Assembly: GCF_022213955.1 (NCBI RefSeq)
Contig: NZ_JAKNTW010000004.1
Coordinates: 124,001-188,000 of the forward strand
DNA from: Dolomitihabitans soli
GTDB lineage: Bacteria > Actinomycetota > Actinomycetes > Streptosporangiales > Streptosporangiaceae
Length of the DNA stretch: 64,000 nt
Reading direction: 5' to 3'
Shown: positions 42,068 to 51,382 of the stretch, piece by piece
Layout of the letters: each line of letters starts with the position of its first letter
How positions within the stretch are numbered: the first letter of the stretch is position 1
Position numbers and translations under genes: made by a program
The notes under the pieces: generated by a model
Told to the model about the DNA's origin: nothing
What the model saw: the letters and a program-made list of their open reading frames with translations, nothing else
Database searches by the model: none

Positions 42068-42910
42068 CTAGCGGGGCGTCCCGTCGCGCTCGCTTCTTCG
42101 GGCGAGGCCTTGTAGTTGCCCTGTGTGCACGTCGCTCACCCATTCCCAGCCGGGCTTGGCCGATGGGCCGACCCGTGGGTCGCTGGGATCCCGGCCCTCA
42201 CGCAAGGCGAGTACGTACGCCCGATCCCGCTCGATCCGGGCATGTACCTCGCCGGCTCCGCCGACGGACCCGTGGCCGGGGACGAGGACATCGACGTCGC
42301 CCGCCACGCCCTCCAGCAGCCGCAGCGCGGCGAGGTATTCCTCAATCGGGTCAGCGGTTCCGTCCACGTCGAGCATCGGAACCAAGACATCAGAAAGCAT
42401 GTCGCCGGCGACGAGAACCCCGCGTTCCTCGATGAACAGCGCCGCGTGGCCCGGTGCATGCGCTTGATGCTCGATGATCCGGACCCCGGGGCCCTCCCAT
42501 GGAATCTGCGCCGTCTCGGCGGGCAGGCCGGTGATGAGGCCGAGTAGGTCCAGCGGGACCTGCCCGGCGATTTCCGTCTCGAGCAGGCCGGCGGCGATGC
42601 GGGCCTTCGCACCTGCGTCCGACAGCAGATCTCGCATAGCGGCCGCGCAACGGTCAGTACCGTAACGGGGCGCCTCGCCGAGCCGGGCGTGCCAGAGCAC
42701 GTGATCCCAATCCGGATGCGTAGAAAACCCTGCCACAACGGGCCGGCCCGACTCGCGAAGGTCGTTCGCGATGCAGTCGATCTCGGAGCCGGTCACCCCG
42801 GGGTCGATGAGCAACACACCGGCCCGGCCCTGCACCACAACGGCGTTGCTCTGCACGAACTCGCTCTGGTGGACCAGCACACCCTCCGCGACCTGGCTCA
42901 GCACGGGCAC
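42068..42910 (-). CDS. MBL-fold metallo-hydrolase
   Basis: 280 residues. Metal site: STHPDWDHVLWH (HxDWDH, the second His of the usual HxHxDH replaced by Asp), APGHAALFIEE (His), AGDMLSDV (bridging Asp), VPGHGSVGG (last His). Glyoxalase II/lactonase-like fold. The HxDWDH form recurs in an actinobacterial MBL subgroup, so activity is likely. ATG 42910; the preceding DHFR-like fragment overlaps its start by 13 bp. Confidence 0.9.
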   Translation of the reverse strand: MPVLSQVAEGVLVHQSEFVQSNAVVVQGRAGVLLIDPGVTGSEIDCIANDLRESGRPVVAGFSTHPDWDHVLWHARLGEAPRYGTDRCAAAMRDLLSDAGAKARIAAGLLETEIAGQVPLDLLGLITGLPAETAQIPWEGPGVRIIEHQAHAPGHAALFIEERGVLVAGDMLSDVLVPMLDVDGTADPIEEYLAALRLLEGVAGDVDVLVPGHGSVGGAGEVHARIERDRAYVLALREGRDPSDPRVGPSAKPGWEWVSDVHTGQLQGLARRSERDGTPR

Positions 42911-43197
42911 GCCTCGCAGTTCAGGAACGTGACGTCGTCGGCGGGCGTGGCGTCCTCGGGGTGGTGGGTGAGGACGAAGATCGGTCCTTTCCAGTCGCCG
43001 CCGTACGGTCGGGCGCCGTCTCGACCTCCCAGCACGGCGCCCGTGGTCTGCACGTGCTCGTCGATCAGGCCCGGACGAGATGACATCCCGGTCATCCAGT
43101 CCGTGGTGTGGTTCGGCCCTGCCACGAAGCCGTCCAGGGACATCGTGAAGTGCCAGAGCACCTTCCCGCCTGCGGTCTGCGGATCAATGTCGTTCAT
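42898..43197 (-). pseudogene. DHFR-family (RibD C-terminal-like) reductase, N-terminal half
   Basis: 99 residues: GKVLWHFTMSLDGFVAGPNH, TTDWMTGMSSRPGLIDEHVQ, TTGAVLGGRDGARPYGGDWK, GPIFVLTHHPEDATPADD then VTFLNCE and an abrupt end in the start of the MBL gene. Family members are ~190 residues, so the second half was deleted when the MBL gene was joined. ATG 43197. Confidence 0.75.
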
Positions 43198-43323
43198 TCG
43201 TCGCCTCCTGCGATCTGCTCGCGGTTTGTGACTCGTCGAAGAGAGATGAGAGATGGCCCAGTCCCCGTGCCCCCGGCCAGGAGCTCATCCGGATGGTTCG
43301 CCACCGAGGAGCCCGGCAGGTGA

Positions 43324-43394
43324 CTCAGCTTGGCAGGAATTGGTACACGCCGATAAGGTCCGATTCTATGGGCCGATTGAGGACCAATTCAGGG
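43324..43394 (+). promoter_or_regulatory. MocR promoter/operator, copy 1
   Basis: About 70 bp that recur with ~85% identity at 46178-46246. Contains AATTGGTAC (43339-43347) and the inverted partner GGACCAATT (43381-43389). The MocR start codon (43368) lies inside the block, so the operator continues into the coding sequence. Confidence 0.75.
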
Positions 43395-44807
43395 CTGGCC
43401 GAGGATCTGCTCATCGAGCTGGACCGCGACGCCGGGGTGCCGCTGCACCGGCAGATCGAGGCGTCCATCCGCGCGAGCATCCGGGCCGGCCGGCTGCGAG
43501 CGGGCGCGTCGCTGCCACCCACCCGCACTCTCGCGGCCGGCCTCGGGGTTTCCCGCGGGGTGGTCGTGGAGGCCTACCAGCAGCTCGTCGCCGAGGGTTA
43601 CCTCGTCAGCCGATCGGGCGGTTACACCCAGGTCGCCGCGTCGATGCCGCCGGCCGCCGACGGCGCGGGCTCGACGGCAGCTTCGACGGCGCAGCCGGCC
43701 GCGCGCGGCGTCGGCTTCAGGGTCGACTTCGGGTACGGGCGCACCGACGTGTCGCAGTTCCCGCGGGCCGCCTGGCTGCGCTCGGTTCGTACCGTGTTCA
43801 CCACCGCGCCCAACGACCGGTTCGCCTACCTCGACGGGCGTGGCGTGCCGGAACTGCACGGGGCCCTGTGCGACTACCTCAACCGGGTGCGCGGCACGCT
43901 GGCCGTCCCCGGCAACATGGTGATCTGCAACGGCTACGGGCAGGGCATCTCGCTGCTGATCCAGGTGCTCGCGCAGCGTGGCGCCAGGCGGATCGCCCTG
44001 GAAGACCCGTCGTCCGACGACGCCCGGGTGCTGGCCGGGGCCGCGGGGCTGGACGTGGTCGGCATCCCGGTGGGTCCGGACGGCGTTCAGGTCGACGCGC
44101 TCCATCGGGCCGACGCCGACGCGGTCGTGCTCACGCCGTCGCACCAGTGGCCCACCGGCGGGGTGCTGTCGGCGGCGGCCAGGGCCGAGGTGATCCGCTG
44201 GGCGAGGCGCCGCGGCGCGCTCGTGATCGAGGACGACTACGACGCGGAATACCGCTACGACCGCTCGCCGGTGGGCGCCATGCAGGGCCTCGCGCCCGAT
44301 CACGTCGTCTACTGCGGTACGGCCAGCAAGACGCTCGCGCCGGGGTTGCGGCTCGGCTGGATGGTGCTGCCTGCCCATCTGGTGACCGGCGTCTCCACGG
44401 CCAAGCTGCTCGCCGACCGCGGTTCGTCGGTCATCGACCAGCTGACGTTCGCCGACTTCCTCGCACGCGGCGAGTTCGACCGTCACCTGCGCCGGATGCG
44501 TCCGGTGTACCGGCGCCGCCGCGACGCGCTGCTGAACGCCCTGCGCACCCAGCTGCCCGAGCTGGAACCGGCCGGGATCGCCGCCGGGCAGCACGTGGTC
44601 GCCTGGCTCCCGCCCGACCTCGACGAGGCGGCGGTGGTGGCGGCAGCCGCCCGGCACGGGCTCGGCATCCAGGGCGTCGGGCCGTTCCGGATCGCCGGCG
44701 CCGGGCCCGGTGGCCTGATCTTCGGCTACGCCATCCTCAGCGAGAGCGCCATCGCCGAGGGGGTCGCGCTGCTGGCGACGGCCATCCGGGAGGTACGGGG
44801 ATCCTGA
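43368..44807 (+). CDS. MocR/PdxR-type regulator (GntR HTH + aminotransferase fold)
   Basis: 479 residues from ATG 43368. GntR winged helix ~15-85 (VPLHRQIEASIRASIRAGRL, LPPTRTLAAGLGVSRGVVVE, AYQQLVAEGYLVSRSGG) fused to a fold-type I PLP domain ~110-479: EDPSSDDARVLAGAAG, TPSHQWPTGGVLS, IEDDYDAEYRYDRSP and the Schiff-base lysine in GTASKTLAPGLRLGWM. MocR proteins sense PLP or an amino compound. The FAD oxidoreductase at 44817-46172 carries the same operator and is the likely target. The two genes converge with a 9-bp gap. Confidence 0.95.
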   Translation: MGRLRTNSGLAEDLLIELDRDAGVPLHRQIEASIRASIRAGRLRAGASLPPTRTLAAGLGVSRGVVVEAYQQLVAEGYLVSRSGGYTQVAASMPPAADGAGSTAASTAQPAARGVGFRVDFGYGRTDVSQFPRAAWLRSVRTVFTTAPNDRFAYLDGRGVPELHGALCDYLNRVRGTLAVPGNMVICNGYGQGISLLIQVLAQRGARRIALEDPSSDDARVLAGAAGLDVVGIPVGPDGVQVDALHRADADAVVLTPSHQWPTGGVLSAAARAEVIRWARRRGALVIEDDYDAEYRYDRSPVGAMQGLAPDHVVYCGTASKTLAPGLRLGWMVLPAHLVTGVSTAKLLADRGSSVIDQLTFADFLARGEFDRHLRRMRPVYRRRRDALLNALRTQLPELEPAGIAAGQHVVAWLPPDLDEAAVVAAAARHGLGIQGVGPFRIAGAGPGGLIFGYAILSESAIAEGVALLATAIREVRGS

Positions 44808-44816
44808 CGCAGCCCG

Positions 44817-46172
44817 TCACAGTGCCGGGCGGATGTTCTGGTTCAGGTGGAACACGTTGGCCGGGTCGTACGCGGTCTTCACCGCGGTCAGCCGGGCCAG
44901 CTTCGCGGCCGAGTACGCCCGCCGTACGCCGCGTTGCCCATCGGCCAGTTCGTCGGCCGTCAACGAGTTGACGTACACCCCACTCGCGTACGGCTCGAGC
45001 GACGCACCGGCGGCGCGGGCGGCGCCCATCCTGGCGTCGTCCTCGGCCGGGTCGGTCCAGCGAGAGCCGGCACCGAACTCGAACATCGTGCCGCGGTGGC
45101 TGAACGCCGCGTCCGCTTCCGGGACATCGGCGATCGCGCCGCCGTGCGCCTGCAGGCCGACGCCCGGCAGGTGCGGGCTCGCGCTCAGGTCGGTGCCGCC
45201 GCGCAGCAGGAACGCCTCGATCGCCGCGGTGGGAAAGCTCCGCAGGTAGTGAGCCTTGGAGTAGCGGCGGTAGGCGTGGCCGCCGGTGGAGTCGTCGCGT
45301 CGCTGAAGTTCGAGGTAGGACGGTGTGGTGACGCGGGAGGCGACGGGACGCCCGAGCGCACGCATCGCGGGGAGCAGCCGGCGGCCCTCGGCCGGGTCGC
45401 CGACCCACACGAACCCCAGCGTGGCGATCGGGCCGGCGGGACCGCTGCCGACACCGGCGGTGAACGTCGCCTGCCGGGGCGCGACGGCGTTCAGGTCGCG
45501 CCAGCCCTCGATGACCGGGACGGCGTCCTCGGCGCGGAAGTCGAACTCGGCGACCAGCGTCCGCGTGCCGGTGCGATGCAACTGGAACTCGAACTCGGTG
45601 ACGATGCCGAAGTTGCCGCCACCGCCGCGCAGGCCCCAGAACAGGTCGGGGTTCTCGGCGCGGCTCGCGGTCACCACGTCCCCCTCGGCGGTGACCATCG
45701 TGTAGGAGACGACGTTGTCGCAGGATAGGCCGTACTGGCGGGCCAGCCAGCCCATGCCGCCGCCGAGCGTGAGCCCGCCGACGCCGGTGTGCGAGACGTT
45801 GCCGGCGGTGGTGGCCAGGCCGTACGCCTGGGACGCCCGGTCCAGCGCGCCGAGCAGCGCGCCGCCCTGCACCCGGGCCCGGCGACGGGCCGGGTCGATC
45901 CGCACGCCGCCCATGGGCGTCAGGTCGATCATGAGACCACCGTCAGGCACGGCGAAGCCGGCGGCGTTGTGGCCGCCGCAGCGCACGCCGATCTCCAGGT
46001 CCAGTTCCCGGGCCATCCGCACGGCGGCGACCACGTCGGGGACGCTCGCCGCGCGGACGATCATGCGTGGACGCCGGTCGATCATGGCGTTCCAGACGGT
46101 ACGGGCGGTGTCGTAGCCGGCGTCGCCAGGGGTGAGGAGCCGGCCGTCGAAGCGGGTCGTTGTCGTTGTCAT
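44817..46172 (-). CDS. FAD-linked oxidoreductase (BBE-like, PCMH domain)
   Basis: 451 residues, ATG 46172. PCMH-type FAD domain ~30-205 with RCGGHNAAGFAVPDGG (His for covalent FAD) and GNVSHTGVGGLTLGGGMGWL; the Cys that gives bicovalent flavin in BBE-type enzymes (GxC) is absent, so FAD would be mono-covalent. C-terminal BBE motif: YDPANVFHLNQNIRPAL. Likely oxidises an alcohol, sugar or amine with O2. Under a copy of the MocR operator immediately upstream. Confidence 0.93.
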   Translation of the reverse strand: MTTTTTRFDGRLLTPGDAGYDTARTVWNAMIDRRPRMIVRAASVPDVVAAVRMARELDLEIGVRCGGHNAAGFAVPDGGLMIDLTPMGGVRIDPARRRARVQGGALLGALDRASQAYGLATTAGNVSHTGVGGLTLGGGMGWLARQYGLSCDNVVSYTMVTAEGDVVTASRAENPDLFWGLRGGGGNFGIVTEFEFQLHRTGTRTLVAEFDFRAEDAVPVIEGWRDLNAVAPRQATFTAGVGSGPAGPIATLGFVWVGDPAEGRRLLPAMRALGRPVASRVTTPSYLELQRRDDSTGGHAYRRYSKAHYLRSFPTAAIEAFLLRGGTDLSASPHLPGVGLQAHGGAIADVPEADAAFSHRGTMFEFGAGSRWTDPAEDDARMGAARAAGASLEPYASGVYVNSLTADELADGQRGVRRAYSAAKLARLTAVKTAYDPANVFHLNQNIRPAL

Positions 46173-46177
46173 GCCAC

Positions 46178-46246
46178 TCAGCCTGGCAGGAATCGGTACA
46201 CGCGATAAGATCCGATTCTGCAGGCCAATTAAGGACCAATTCAACG
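46178..46246 (+). promoter_or_regulatory. MocR promoter/operator, copy 2
   Basis: Near-copy of 43324-43394, in the same orientation, directly before the FAD oxidoreductase start (46172, minus strand). Retains GGCAGGAATCGGTACACG and AAGGACCAATTCA. The MocR ATG is changed to CTGCAG and a TAA follows, so this copy is regulatory only. Confidence 0.75.
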
Positions 46247-46254
46247 AAGTGCTA

Positions 46255-47019
46255 CTAGCCTTCGTTGAAGGACGGTGCGCGTTTTTCCAGGAAGGCGCGC
46301 ATGCCCTCTGTCTGGTCATCGCCGGCGAAGAGGGCGTGGAAGACGCGTCGCTCGAAGAGCAGACCCTCGCGCAGGGAAGTCTCGTCTGCCCGGTTGACCG
46401 CTTCCCGGGCGGCCACGGCCGCCGGTTTGCTGAACGAGGCGATCGTGGCTGCGATCTGCGTCGCCTCCTCCAAGAGGCGGTCGGCTGGGACCACCCGGGA
46501 GACCAGGCCGGCGCCTTCTGCCTCCGCGGAGTTGAGCGTGCGCCCGGTGAGGATCAGGTCCATCGCTTTGGCCCGTCCGATCAGGCGGGTGAGACGCTGG
46601 GTGCCGCCGATGCCGGGGATCACCCCGAGCCGGATCTCGGGCTGTCCGAAGACCGCGGTGTCGGCGGCGATGATGACGTCGCACATCATCGCGAGCTCGC
46701 AGCCGCCGCCGAGCGCGTACCCCGCGACCGCGGCGATCTTCGGAGTGCGCAGCGCCGCGAACTCCTCCCATCCCGCGAAGAAGTCCTCCTCGGCCAGGTC
46801 GGTCGCGGATTTGGAGGCCATCTCCCGGATGTCGGCCCCGGCGGCGAACGCCCGGTCGGAGCCGGTGATCAGGAAGCAGCCGACGCCCGGGTCGCGGTCC
46901 AGCGGCCGCAGCGCGCCCAACAGGTCGTTCATCAGGTCGGTGTTCAGTGCGTTCAGTACTTCGGGGCGGTGCAGGCGCACGGTGACAGCGCGGCCGGCAC
47001 GATCGATCTTCACGTGCAT
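46255..47019 (-). CDS. Enoyl-CoA hydratase/isomerase family protein
   Basis: 254 residues, ATG 47019 with AGGAGG. Crotonase oxyanion-hole elements AAGADIREM and [11 protein letters not shown], catalytic Glu in [20 protein letters not shown]; the second catalytic Glu position reads Asp ([11 protein letters not shown]), so hydration could be altered and isomerase or other crotonase chemistry is possible. Last gene of the adenylation-membrane-crotonase operon, 10 bp after the membrane protein gene. Confidence 0.92.
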   Translation of the reverse strand: MHVKIDRAGRAVTVRLHRPEVLNALNTDLMNDLLGALRPLDRDPGVGCFLITGSDRAFAAGADIREMASKSATDLAEEDFFAGWEEFAALRTPKIAAVAGYALGGGCELAMMCDVIIAADTAVFGQPEIRLGVIPGIGGTQRLTRLIGRAKAMDLILTGRTLNSAEAEGAGLVSRVVPADRLLEEATQIAATIASFSKPAAVAAREAVNRADETSLREGLLFERRVFHALFAGDDQTEGMRAFLEKRAPSFNEG

Positions 47020-47029
47020 CGTTGCCTCC

Positions 47030-48376
47030 TCAGGAGTCCCAGATCGCGCCGTAGGCGGGGATGCCGCGGCGCTCCATGCCGTGTACGACCTGCCAGGTGA
47101 GCTTCTTGTTCGAGATGCAGATGACGGCCTCGGCACCGAATTCGGCGTACGCCGCGTACGCCAGCCGGACCATGTCGGGCTTGCCGTGTTCGGCGGTGTC
47201 CCAGAGGACCGCGTCGGGCTGGACGGCCAGGATCTCGTCGACGAGCGCGTCACCGTAGGTTTTCCGGTGCCGGCGTGCCGACCACACCAGCCGGGACGGG
47301 ACCTCCGCGGCGAGCAGGTGGGGGAGGCACGGCCCGATGCCGCTGCCGGTGGCCACGTACACCACCTTGGTGAACAGCGTCTCGATGTTGGCCACGCCGG
47401 CGGTGGTGATGCCCTTGACCCACACGTGCGAGGGCAGGTCGTCGATGAAGGACCCGGTCCAGTCTCCCGACCGCGAGATCGTGAGCCGGAACCCCGGTCG
47501 TCCCGGGGTCGGGACGTTGGCGAACGAGTGCCACTCCAGCAGCGGGCTTCGGCTGACCGCCGTCGAGGAGCCCGCGAACGGCGTGACACCGTGGTCGAAG
47601 TGCACCAGCGCCACATGTGACGACGGTCGCTCGATGACCACCGGCACCCGCCGCAGCCGCAGCCACGGCAGAGCGATGCTGAACGTGATCACGGCCAGGA
47701 CCCAGATGCCAGGCGCCGCCGCGAGGCTCTGCTCCGCGGCCCGCGCGAACAGCACTGTCTGGACCCAGAAGAGCACCAGCACGGTCCAGCCGCCGAACCG
47801 GTGCGTTCGTTCGAAGAGGTCATGGAACCTGGACCGCAGCGGAGGCAGTGCCGTGACCACCATGCCGATGAGCAGCGCCACCAGCGTGTAGGAGACCGCG
47901 ACGGTCCCGGCCGTCGCACCGCCGCCCAGGCCCAGGACCGCGTGGTGGGTCAGCCCACCGACGAGCGCGAGGAACCAGAGGGTCCCGGCCAGCGCGCCGC
48001 CGATGTGCAGACCGCCAAAGTGGTAGACCTTGGCCAGCGCCCACCGGACCCGCAGCGGCCACGTGGTGGGCGGCCGGATGGCGAGCCAGAAGAGCAGGTT
48101 GACGACGTACTGCTGCCGGATGATGACGGCCAGCGCGAAGTTCCCCAGCGCCGCATACGACAGAGCACGCAGGTCCACCCCGTCCCGCGACCACCACCCG
48201 CCCGAGCCCAGCCCGTACGAGACAACGACCAGGTTCACCGCAAGGACGAAGGCCGCAAGCCGGTTGTAATGCATGAGACGCGGATGCTTGAGGACGCGCC
48301 GCGGCAGCGACGTCAGCTCAGGCAGTTCGACCGGCGACCGCCGTGCGACCCCTTCTCCTGCGTCGATCGTCGTCAT
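47030..48376 (-). CDS. Membrane flavo-oxidoreductase, ferric-reductase/TmpA-like
   Basis: 448 residues. N-terminal half has ~6 TM helices ([58 protein letters not shown]; others) with His residues near helix ends; C-terminal half is a ferredoxin-reductase-like module: [20 protein letters not shown] (flavin-binding region), [20 protein letters not shown] (NAD-binding). It resembles fungal TmpA-type integral membrane reductases that pair with adenylating enzymes. Start overlaps the stop of the adenylation gene by 4 bp (ATGA). Role: transmembrane electron transfer, inferred. Confidence 0.8.
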   Translation of the reverse strand: MTTIDAGEGVARRSPVELPELTSLPRRVLKHPRLMHYNRLAAFVLAVNLVVVSYGLGSGGWWSRDGVDLRALSYAALGNFALAVIIRQQYVVNLLFWLAIRPPTTWPLRVRWALAKVYHFGGLHIGGALAGTLWFLALVGGLTHHAVLGLGGGATAGTVAVSYTLVALLIGMVVTALPPLRSRFHDLFERTHRFGGWTVLVLFWVQTVLFARAAEQSLAAAPGIWVLAVITFSIALPWLRLRRVPVVIERPSSHVALVHFDHGVTPFAGSSTAVSRSPLLEWHSFANVPTPGRPGFRLTISRSGDWTGSFIDDLPSHVWVKGITTAGVANIETLFTKVVYVATGSGIGPCLPHLLAAEVPSRLVWSARRHRKTYGDALVDEILAVQPDAVLWDTAEHGKPDMVRLAYAAYAEFGAEAVICISNKKLTWQVVHGMERRGIPAYGAIWDS

Positions 48377-49911
48377 GAAGCCACCTCCGCGACCGCCAGC
48401 CGGAGCAGGGCCTCCTTGTCGATCTTCCCTCTACTGGTGAGTGGGAGCGCTCCCATTTCGTACACGGCTGATGGCACGCAGTAATAAGGAAGCACGGCGG
48501 CGACCGCTCTTCGGGCTGCTTCCTGTTCCACATGCGCCCCGGCGACGAACGACACGAGGGTCCGGTCGTCGAGCTTGAGCGTCACCGCGCGATCGCATCC
48601 GGGCAACGCCTCGAGGACGGCCGAGACCGAGTCCAGCTCGACCCGGAACCCTCGGATCTTGACCTGGTCATCGGTCCGCCCCAGGTGTTCCAGTTCGCCA
48701 TCGGGCGTCCAGCGCCCCAGATCCCGCGTCCTGAACATCAGCCGTCCCCCGCCGAGGAATGGATCCGGCGCGTACCGTTCGCCGGTCAGCTCGGGGTTCC
48801 CCGCATATCCCGCGGACACGCACTCGCCGCCGGCCCACATCTCGCCGATCTCACCGATGGCGCACGGGCGCCCATGCTCGTCGAGCACGTACACGGTGTT
48901 GTTGGGCGTGGGCTGGCCGATGGTGAGCCGGATCGCCGCCGGATCATGACGCTGCATCGTGTTGACGATGGTCGTCTCGGTCGGGCCGCACGCGTTGTAG
49001 AAGGTGCCGACGGCCGCCCACCGGTCGGCGAGCGCGCGGGGGCACGGCTCTCCAGCCACGGCCGCTACCCGTACCCGGCGGCAGCGCCCCGGATCGACCG
49101 TTGAGAGGATCGTCGGGGTGGCGATCACCACCTCGACGTCCGTCAGGGTCTCGGCGATGTCCTTCCCCCGGATGACCAGCGTCCCGCCGTGCGAGAGGGC
49201 ACCCAGAATCTCCCACGCCGCCATGTCGAACCCGATGTTGAGGATCTGCCCGACCCGCAAGCCCGGGCGCATGCCGAGGTCTCCGGGCTCGGTGAGCAGG
49301 ACGTTGCAGACGTTCCGATGGGTGACGATGACACCGTTGGGCTTTCCTGTCGTGCCGGAGGTGAACAGTACATAGCAGCCCCCGGCAGGATCGACGGGCT
49401 CGAACGCGCGCTGGCCACCGTCCCGCATGACGGCGTCGATGGGGACGCACACTTGCCCGGCACCTGCCGGGATGCGCTCCTCCACGTCCGACAGCGTGAG
49501 GATCACCCGCGTGGCCGCCGTGGCGATGACATGGCGGAGATGCTCCTCCGGGGCGATGTCCACGTCCTGCGGCACGTAGGCCGCGCCCGCCTTCAACGCG
49601 GCCAGCAGTCCGACCATCATGGGGATCCCGCGCCGGACGAACAGCCCGACGTTGTCCCCTGGCCGAACGCCGTGCCGGACCAGCAGGCCCGCCAGCAGGT
49701 TCGCCTGGCGGTCGAGTTCACGGTAAGAGACGGTCTCGCCGAGATGCTCTACGGCGACCCCGTCCGGGGTGACCGCGGCCCACCGCTCGAATGCCCGATG
49801 GATGTACTGATGAGGAACCGCCCGATTCGGGCCCTTCCCGAACAGCTGGAAGAGGCGGCGATCCTCAGGTGACAGGTGGTCCAGCAGAGGTGCAGACCAA
49901 GGTCGTTCCAT
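48373..49911 (-). CDS. Stand-alone AMP-binding (NRPS-like adenylation) enzyme
   Basis: 512 residues from ATG 49911 (MERPWSAPLLDHLSPEDRRL). Adenylation core motifs: LFTSGTTGKPNGVIVTHRNV (P-loop-like A3), FDMAAWEILGAL (A4), NACGPTETTIV (A5), GEIGEMWAGG, RTRDLGRW (A7), GRTDDQVKIRGFRVE (A8) and LPLTSRGKIDKEALL (A10 Lys). It looks like an amino-acid-activating NRPS A domain but has no carrier, condensation or reductase domain. First gene of the three-gene operon. A free acyl- or aminoacyl-adenylate or CoA product for the crotonase is one possibility. Confidence 0.9.
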   Translation of the reverse strand: MERPWSAPLLDHLSPEDRRLFQLFGKGPNRAVPHQYIHRAFERWAAVTPDGVAVEHLGETVSYRELDRQANLLAGLLVRHGVRPGDNVGLFVRRGIPMMVGLLAALKAGAAYVPQDVDIAPEEHLRHVIATAATRVILTLSDVEERIPAGAGQVCVPIDAVMRDGGQRAFEPVDPAGGCYVLFTSGTTGKPNGVIVTHRNVCNVLLTEPGDLGMRPGLRVGQILNIGFDMAAWEILGALSHGGTLVIRGKDIAETLTDVEVVIATPTILSTVDPGRCRRVRVAAVAGEPCPRALADRWAAVGTFYNACGPTETTIVNTMQRHDPAAIRLTIGQPTPNNTVYVLDEHGRPCAIGEIGEMWAGGECVSAGYAGNPELTGERYAPDPFLGGGRLMFRTRDLGRWTPDGELEHLGRTDDQVKIRGFRVELDSVSAVLEALPGCDRAVTLKLDDRTLVSFVAGAHVEQEAARRAVAAVLPYYCVPSAVYEMGALPLTSRGKIDKEALLRLAVAEVAS

Positions 49912-50470
49912 GGCCTGCGGTCGAGTTGCGGAACGACGCTCTGGCTCGTGGCCCAGGTACCTCAAATCCGTTCCTTCGCAGGAGGGGACAAGGGCCCCAT
50001 GAGAACAAATAATTGAGAATTAAACAATGCCCCAAGTGTCGCTAGGAAGCGTTCCGACCACTCCTGCACCTAGGCGGTGATGGGATGAACCCCGCGATGG
50101 AGCAGGGGGTGTGTGGTCCTTCGGTTGGGCAGCGATCGAGGGGGCTCGCCAGGTGAGCGTGGGCCAGTTGTGGCCACAGGCCATGAAAGTTCCACGACTT
50201 ATGACGGCGGGCGAGACGACTACATCGTGACGTCATGGGATGTCTGGCCAGGTGTCGACAGCGCCGAGGAACACCGCGGCCTGCCCACCAGGGGGACAGC
50301 CGGAGTACGCCAGAAACACACCGCGCCACCCGGTTCGCCGTTCCACTCCTACTGGCAGGCCAATCGGACGGCATCCCCGCCGTCTGCCCGCCCGATCAGG
50401 TCCTGCTGGGCCGGGCGCACACCGGTGACGAGAACGGCATCACGAGGTACGCGCGCGGCCGTTCCGGCTG
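49912..50470. other. Upstream region of adenylation operon, no gene
   Basis: About 560 bp. The left part, to ~50040, includes an AT-rich segment (AATAATTGAGAATTAAACAA, 50007-50026) likely to hold the promoter. Frames at 50042-50374 and 50113-50496 have no family resemblance or ribosome site. No clear repeat. Confidence 0.4.
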
Positions 50471-50968
50471 TCAGTGCGGGGCCAGCAGGGTCTTGAGTGC
50501 GACGATCGCCAGGCCCAGCACGAGGTTGGCGGCTCCGGACAGGACGACGACTCCCGTGGAGGCGCGGCCGCCGATCGCGGCCGCGACGGACCAGGCGACC
50601 TGGCTCGCCACCGCCACGGCCATCGCCGCCCAGGACGCCACCACGTCGGACAGCCCCAGCGCCGAGGCCAGGGCGGCGGCTATGGCGGGCGGGAACGCGG
50701 CCTGGGCCAGCGGCCATTCCCGCCGGCCGGCGGCGCGCAGCCGCCTCCATGTCAGCGGGTGGGCTCCGCCGCTCACCAGGTGGACGTAGAGGTGGGCGAT
50801 CCAGAACACCACCCCCGTGCTGATCAGCACGACCACGAGATCCCCGGCCGGGATGGGCGTGCCGTCCACCGCGCTGCCAGCGACCACGGAAGCCGCCAGC
50901 AGGGAACCGTAGACGGCACCCTCGAACTTCATCCGCTCCGGAGCCGCCCGCGTGTCACGCATGTTCAT
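50471..50968 (-). CDS. Four-helix membrane protein, unknown
   Basis: 165 residues from ATG 50968 (second ATG 6 nt later). Four hydrophobic helices: YGSLLAASVVAGSAV; DLVVVLISTGVVFWIAHLYV; FPPAIAAALASALGLSDVVA/WAAMAVAVASQVAWSVAAAI; VVLSGAANLVLGLAIVALKT. A charged opening MRDTRAAPERMKFEGAVYG. Homologues of this type are common orphan membrane proteins in actinobacteria; function unknown. Divergent from a sigma-factor fragment. Confidence 0.75.
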   Translation of the reverse strand: MNMRDTRAAPERMKFEGAVYGSLLAASVVAGSAVDGTPIPAGDLVVVLISTGVVFWIAHLYVHLVSGGAHPLTWRRLRAAGRREWPLAQAAFPPAIAAALASALGLSDVVASWAAMAVAVASQVAWSVAAAIGGRASTGVVVLSGAANLVLGLAIVALKTLLAPH

Positions 50969-51156
50969 GGCAGGAGTGTCGTCGGCGTCCGTCGGCCCGG
51001 CCGGTCGGCGTGCGGGACCATGCGCAGTTTTGAGCTGTTCGAGAAGATCGCTGTCGGCGGCACACCCGATCGCGAACTGCTCACACCGAGCTGTCACATT
51101 CCGCAAGGTGCCGGACATTAACCAGGTGTCCCGACACCTTGCGGCAAGGAGATTTC

Positions 51157-51282
51157 GTGACACACCGAGATCGCTTCGAAGCGATCTATGACGCGTACTA
51201 CCCGGCGATACATCAGTACGCCGCCCGCCGTACCGGCTCCCCCGACGACACGGCCGACGTCATCTCCGAGACGTTCCTGGTC
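51157..51282 (+). pseudogene. ECF sigma factor N-terminal stub
   Basis: GTG 51157 after AAGGAG: VTHRDRFEAIYDAYYPAIHQ, YAARRTGSPDDTADVISETF-LV is sigma region 2.1-2.2 of an ECF factor. Where AWRR(L) should follow, unrelated sequence (RDSAKSSGW) begins, which belongs to the promoter of the ThDP enzyme gene. A recombination or deletion joint at ~51283. Confidence 0.7.
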
Positions 51283-51382
51283 CGGGATTCAGCCAAGAGT
51301 TCAGGTTGGCGAATGTATAGTGGATCCAATTTTAACGAACCCTTGCGATGACCTTCCCTGGTCAGGACACAGGAGTAGCAAC

